Source of the DNA: Planctomycetaceae bacterium | Lineage (GTDB): Bacteria; Planctomycetota; Planctomycetia; Planctomycetales; Planctomycetaceae | Assembly: GCA_021732785.1 (NCBI GenBank) | Contig: JAKFUG010000052.1 | Location: forward strand, 1-64,000 | Length of the DNA: 64,000 nt | Reading direction: 5' to 3' | Notes under the pieces: generated by a model | The model's input: only the letters and a program-made list of their open reading frames with translations | Database searches by the model: none | Told to the model about the DNA's origin: nothing | Made by a program: the position numbers and the translations under genes | Part shown: one piece after another, positions 63,164-64,000 of the stretch | How the letters are laid out: each line of letters begins with the position of its first letter | Position numbering within the stretch: the stretch's first letter is position 1

Positions 63164-64000
63164 ATGAGCATGTTGGGCTGTCCGGGTGACTTCGATCTGG
63201 GGCGGCGAATTTCGTTGTGTCTCTGCGCAATGGCTTCGTTTGTCCTCTGTACTCCTGCCGCGGTTGCGCAGGAAACATCCACGATCGATGTCGACGTTCT
63301 CCTCCGCGGCGGGACGATTTTTGATGGCACCGCCGCGCCGGGACGCTTGGGCGATGTCGGGCTGAAAGGGGACAAGATCGTCGCCATCGGCTCATTCAAG
63401 ACCGGCCGCGTCGGACGGACAATCGATTGCACCGGGCTCTACGTTGCCCCCGGGTTTATCGATCTCCACACCCACAGCGACAGTCAGGTTGTCGATCCCG
63501 CCCTGCGGGCTTGCGTGAATTACGTCATTCAAGGTTGCACCACGCAAATCACTGGTAACTGCGGCAGCGGCCCGGTCGACACGGGCGAGTTTTATCACAA
63601 GATCGATCAGGGCGGCGCGGGGACCAATGTCGCCCATCTGCTTCCACAGGGTTCGCTGCGGTCGCATGTCGTCGGTGAAGTCGATCGCCGAGCCACGGCA
63701 GCAGAACTCCAAGAAATGGAGTCACTCACGGATCAGGCGATGCGGGATGGGGCGTGGGGGATGTCGACCGGGCTCATTTATGTTCCGAGCGTCTATGCCG
63801 ACACCGAAGAGTTGATCGCGCTGGCCAAAGTCGTCTCCACGCACGGCGGCATTTATGCCAGCCATATCCGCGGCGAAGGAACCGAACTGCTGTCCGCGGT
63901 GGGGGAAGCCTTGCGGATTGGCAAAGACGCGAAATTGCCCGCGCACATTTCGCATTTCAAAGCGGCCGGACAGGAGTCATGGGGGACGTTGCGTTTGGCA
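63164..64000 (+). CDS. D-aminoacylase-type amidohydrolase (partial, runs off the window)
   Basis: From the ATG at 63164, 279 residues are seen before the window ends. The start is preceded by GGTAGGA. The protein has a signal-type segment (ISLCLCAMASFVLCTPAAVA) and then the amidohydrolase N-terminal strand region DVLLRGGTIFDGTAAPG. Metal-site motifs are present: FIDLHTHSDSQV near 103 and GNCGSGP near 140, plus the SHIRGEG segment near 245 that carries another metal His. This matches N-acyl-D-amino-acid deacylases, which cleave the acyl group from D-amino acids, here probably outside the cytoplasm. The C-terminal half is missing, so family placement within this group is open. Divergent from typA. 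Confidence 0.85.
   Translation, partial: MSMLGCPGDFDLGRRISLCLCAMASFVLCTPAAVAQETSTIDVDVLLRGGTIFDGTAAPGRLGDVGLKGDKIVAIGSFKTGRVGRTIDCTGLYVAPGFIDLHTHSDSQVVDPALRACVNYVIQGCTTQITGNCGSGPVDTGEFYHKIDQGGAGTNVAHLLPQGSLRSHVVGEVDRRATAAELQEMESLTDQAMRDGAWGMSTGLIYVPSVYADTEELIALAKVVSTHGGIYASHIRGEGTELLSAVGEALRIGKDAKLPAHISHFKAAGQESWGTLRLA

Noticed and set aside
1..64000. CRISPR arrays, rRNA and tRNA genes, prophage or secondary-metabolite clusters
   Set aside because: No regularly spaced direct repeats, no conserved rRNA or tRNA sequence and no phage or biosynthetic genes were found on reading. Repeats present are palindromic and dispersed.

Overview
The window reads as a chromosomal segment of a planctomycete (Planctomycetaceae-like, GC-rich). 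The evidence is the protein content: a DUF1587/1595/1592/1588/1585 protein, a DUF1549/DUF1553 - DUF1501 - pre-peptidase operon, a DUF1571 protein, a YdjY-domain protein, a DUF1592-type cytochrome motif and a Fae homologue are a combination typical of that phylum. No rRNA, tRNA, CRISPR array, transposase or phage gene was seen. Genus and species cannot be set from the sequence alone.

Layout. 0-8 kb: the end of an unknown gene, a Fae-like protein, a sulfotransferase, then a compact nucleoside salvage operon (purine nucleoside phosphorylase, pyrimidine nucleoside phosphorylase, cytidine deaminase, CNT nucleoside transporter) and a secreted hydrolase. 8-15 kb: a giant secreted DUF1592-family protein facing a malate/lactate dehydrogenase plus FGGY sugar kinase pair. 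15-25 kb: housekeeping genes (priA, nfeD-type protease, a divergent prs, mutS) and a glycosyltransferase. 25-33.5 kb: a MITE-like insertion and a repeat block, a macro-domain/hydrolase pair, a YdjY-domain protein, an FAD oxidoreductase and a large membrane flavoprotein fused to its own flavin transferase domain. 33.5-51.6 kb: an island of small exported or stress-type proteins (DUF4142, BON, DUF2383/PA2169, CsbD, DUF1571, lipoprotein, Tyr/Gly-rich and Cys/Pro-rich exported proteins) together with a 2,992-residue cyclic beta-1,2-glucan synthase. 51.7-64 kb: SelO, the DUF1549-DUF1501-pre-peptidase operon, a SpoIIE/RsbU phosphatase, typA and the start of a D-aminoacylase-type amidohydrolase.

The main observation is in the 33.5-51.6 kb island. 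Almost every gene there is preceded, 35-110 bases upstream, by a -24/-12 (sigma-54) promoter-like sequence. One matches TGGCAC-N5-TTGC at all ten positions, four at nine, four at eight and two at seven. Three gene pairs are divergent with two such promoters back to back, and in one pair a nested palindrome sits midway between them. This suggests a co-regulated, enhancer-dependent envelope or general stress regulon whose largest output is a periplasmic glucan synthase. No activator gene lies in the window.

The intergenic DNA is rich in palindromic repeat families. At least eight types are present, three of them in two copies or two related variants, including double palindromes whose stems vary in a compensatory way, and a 122-bp element with 19-bp terminal inverted repeats and a 5-bp target duplication.
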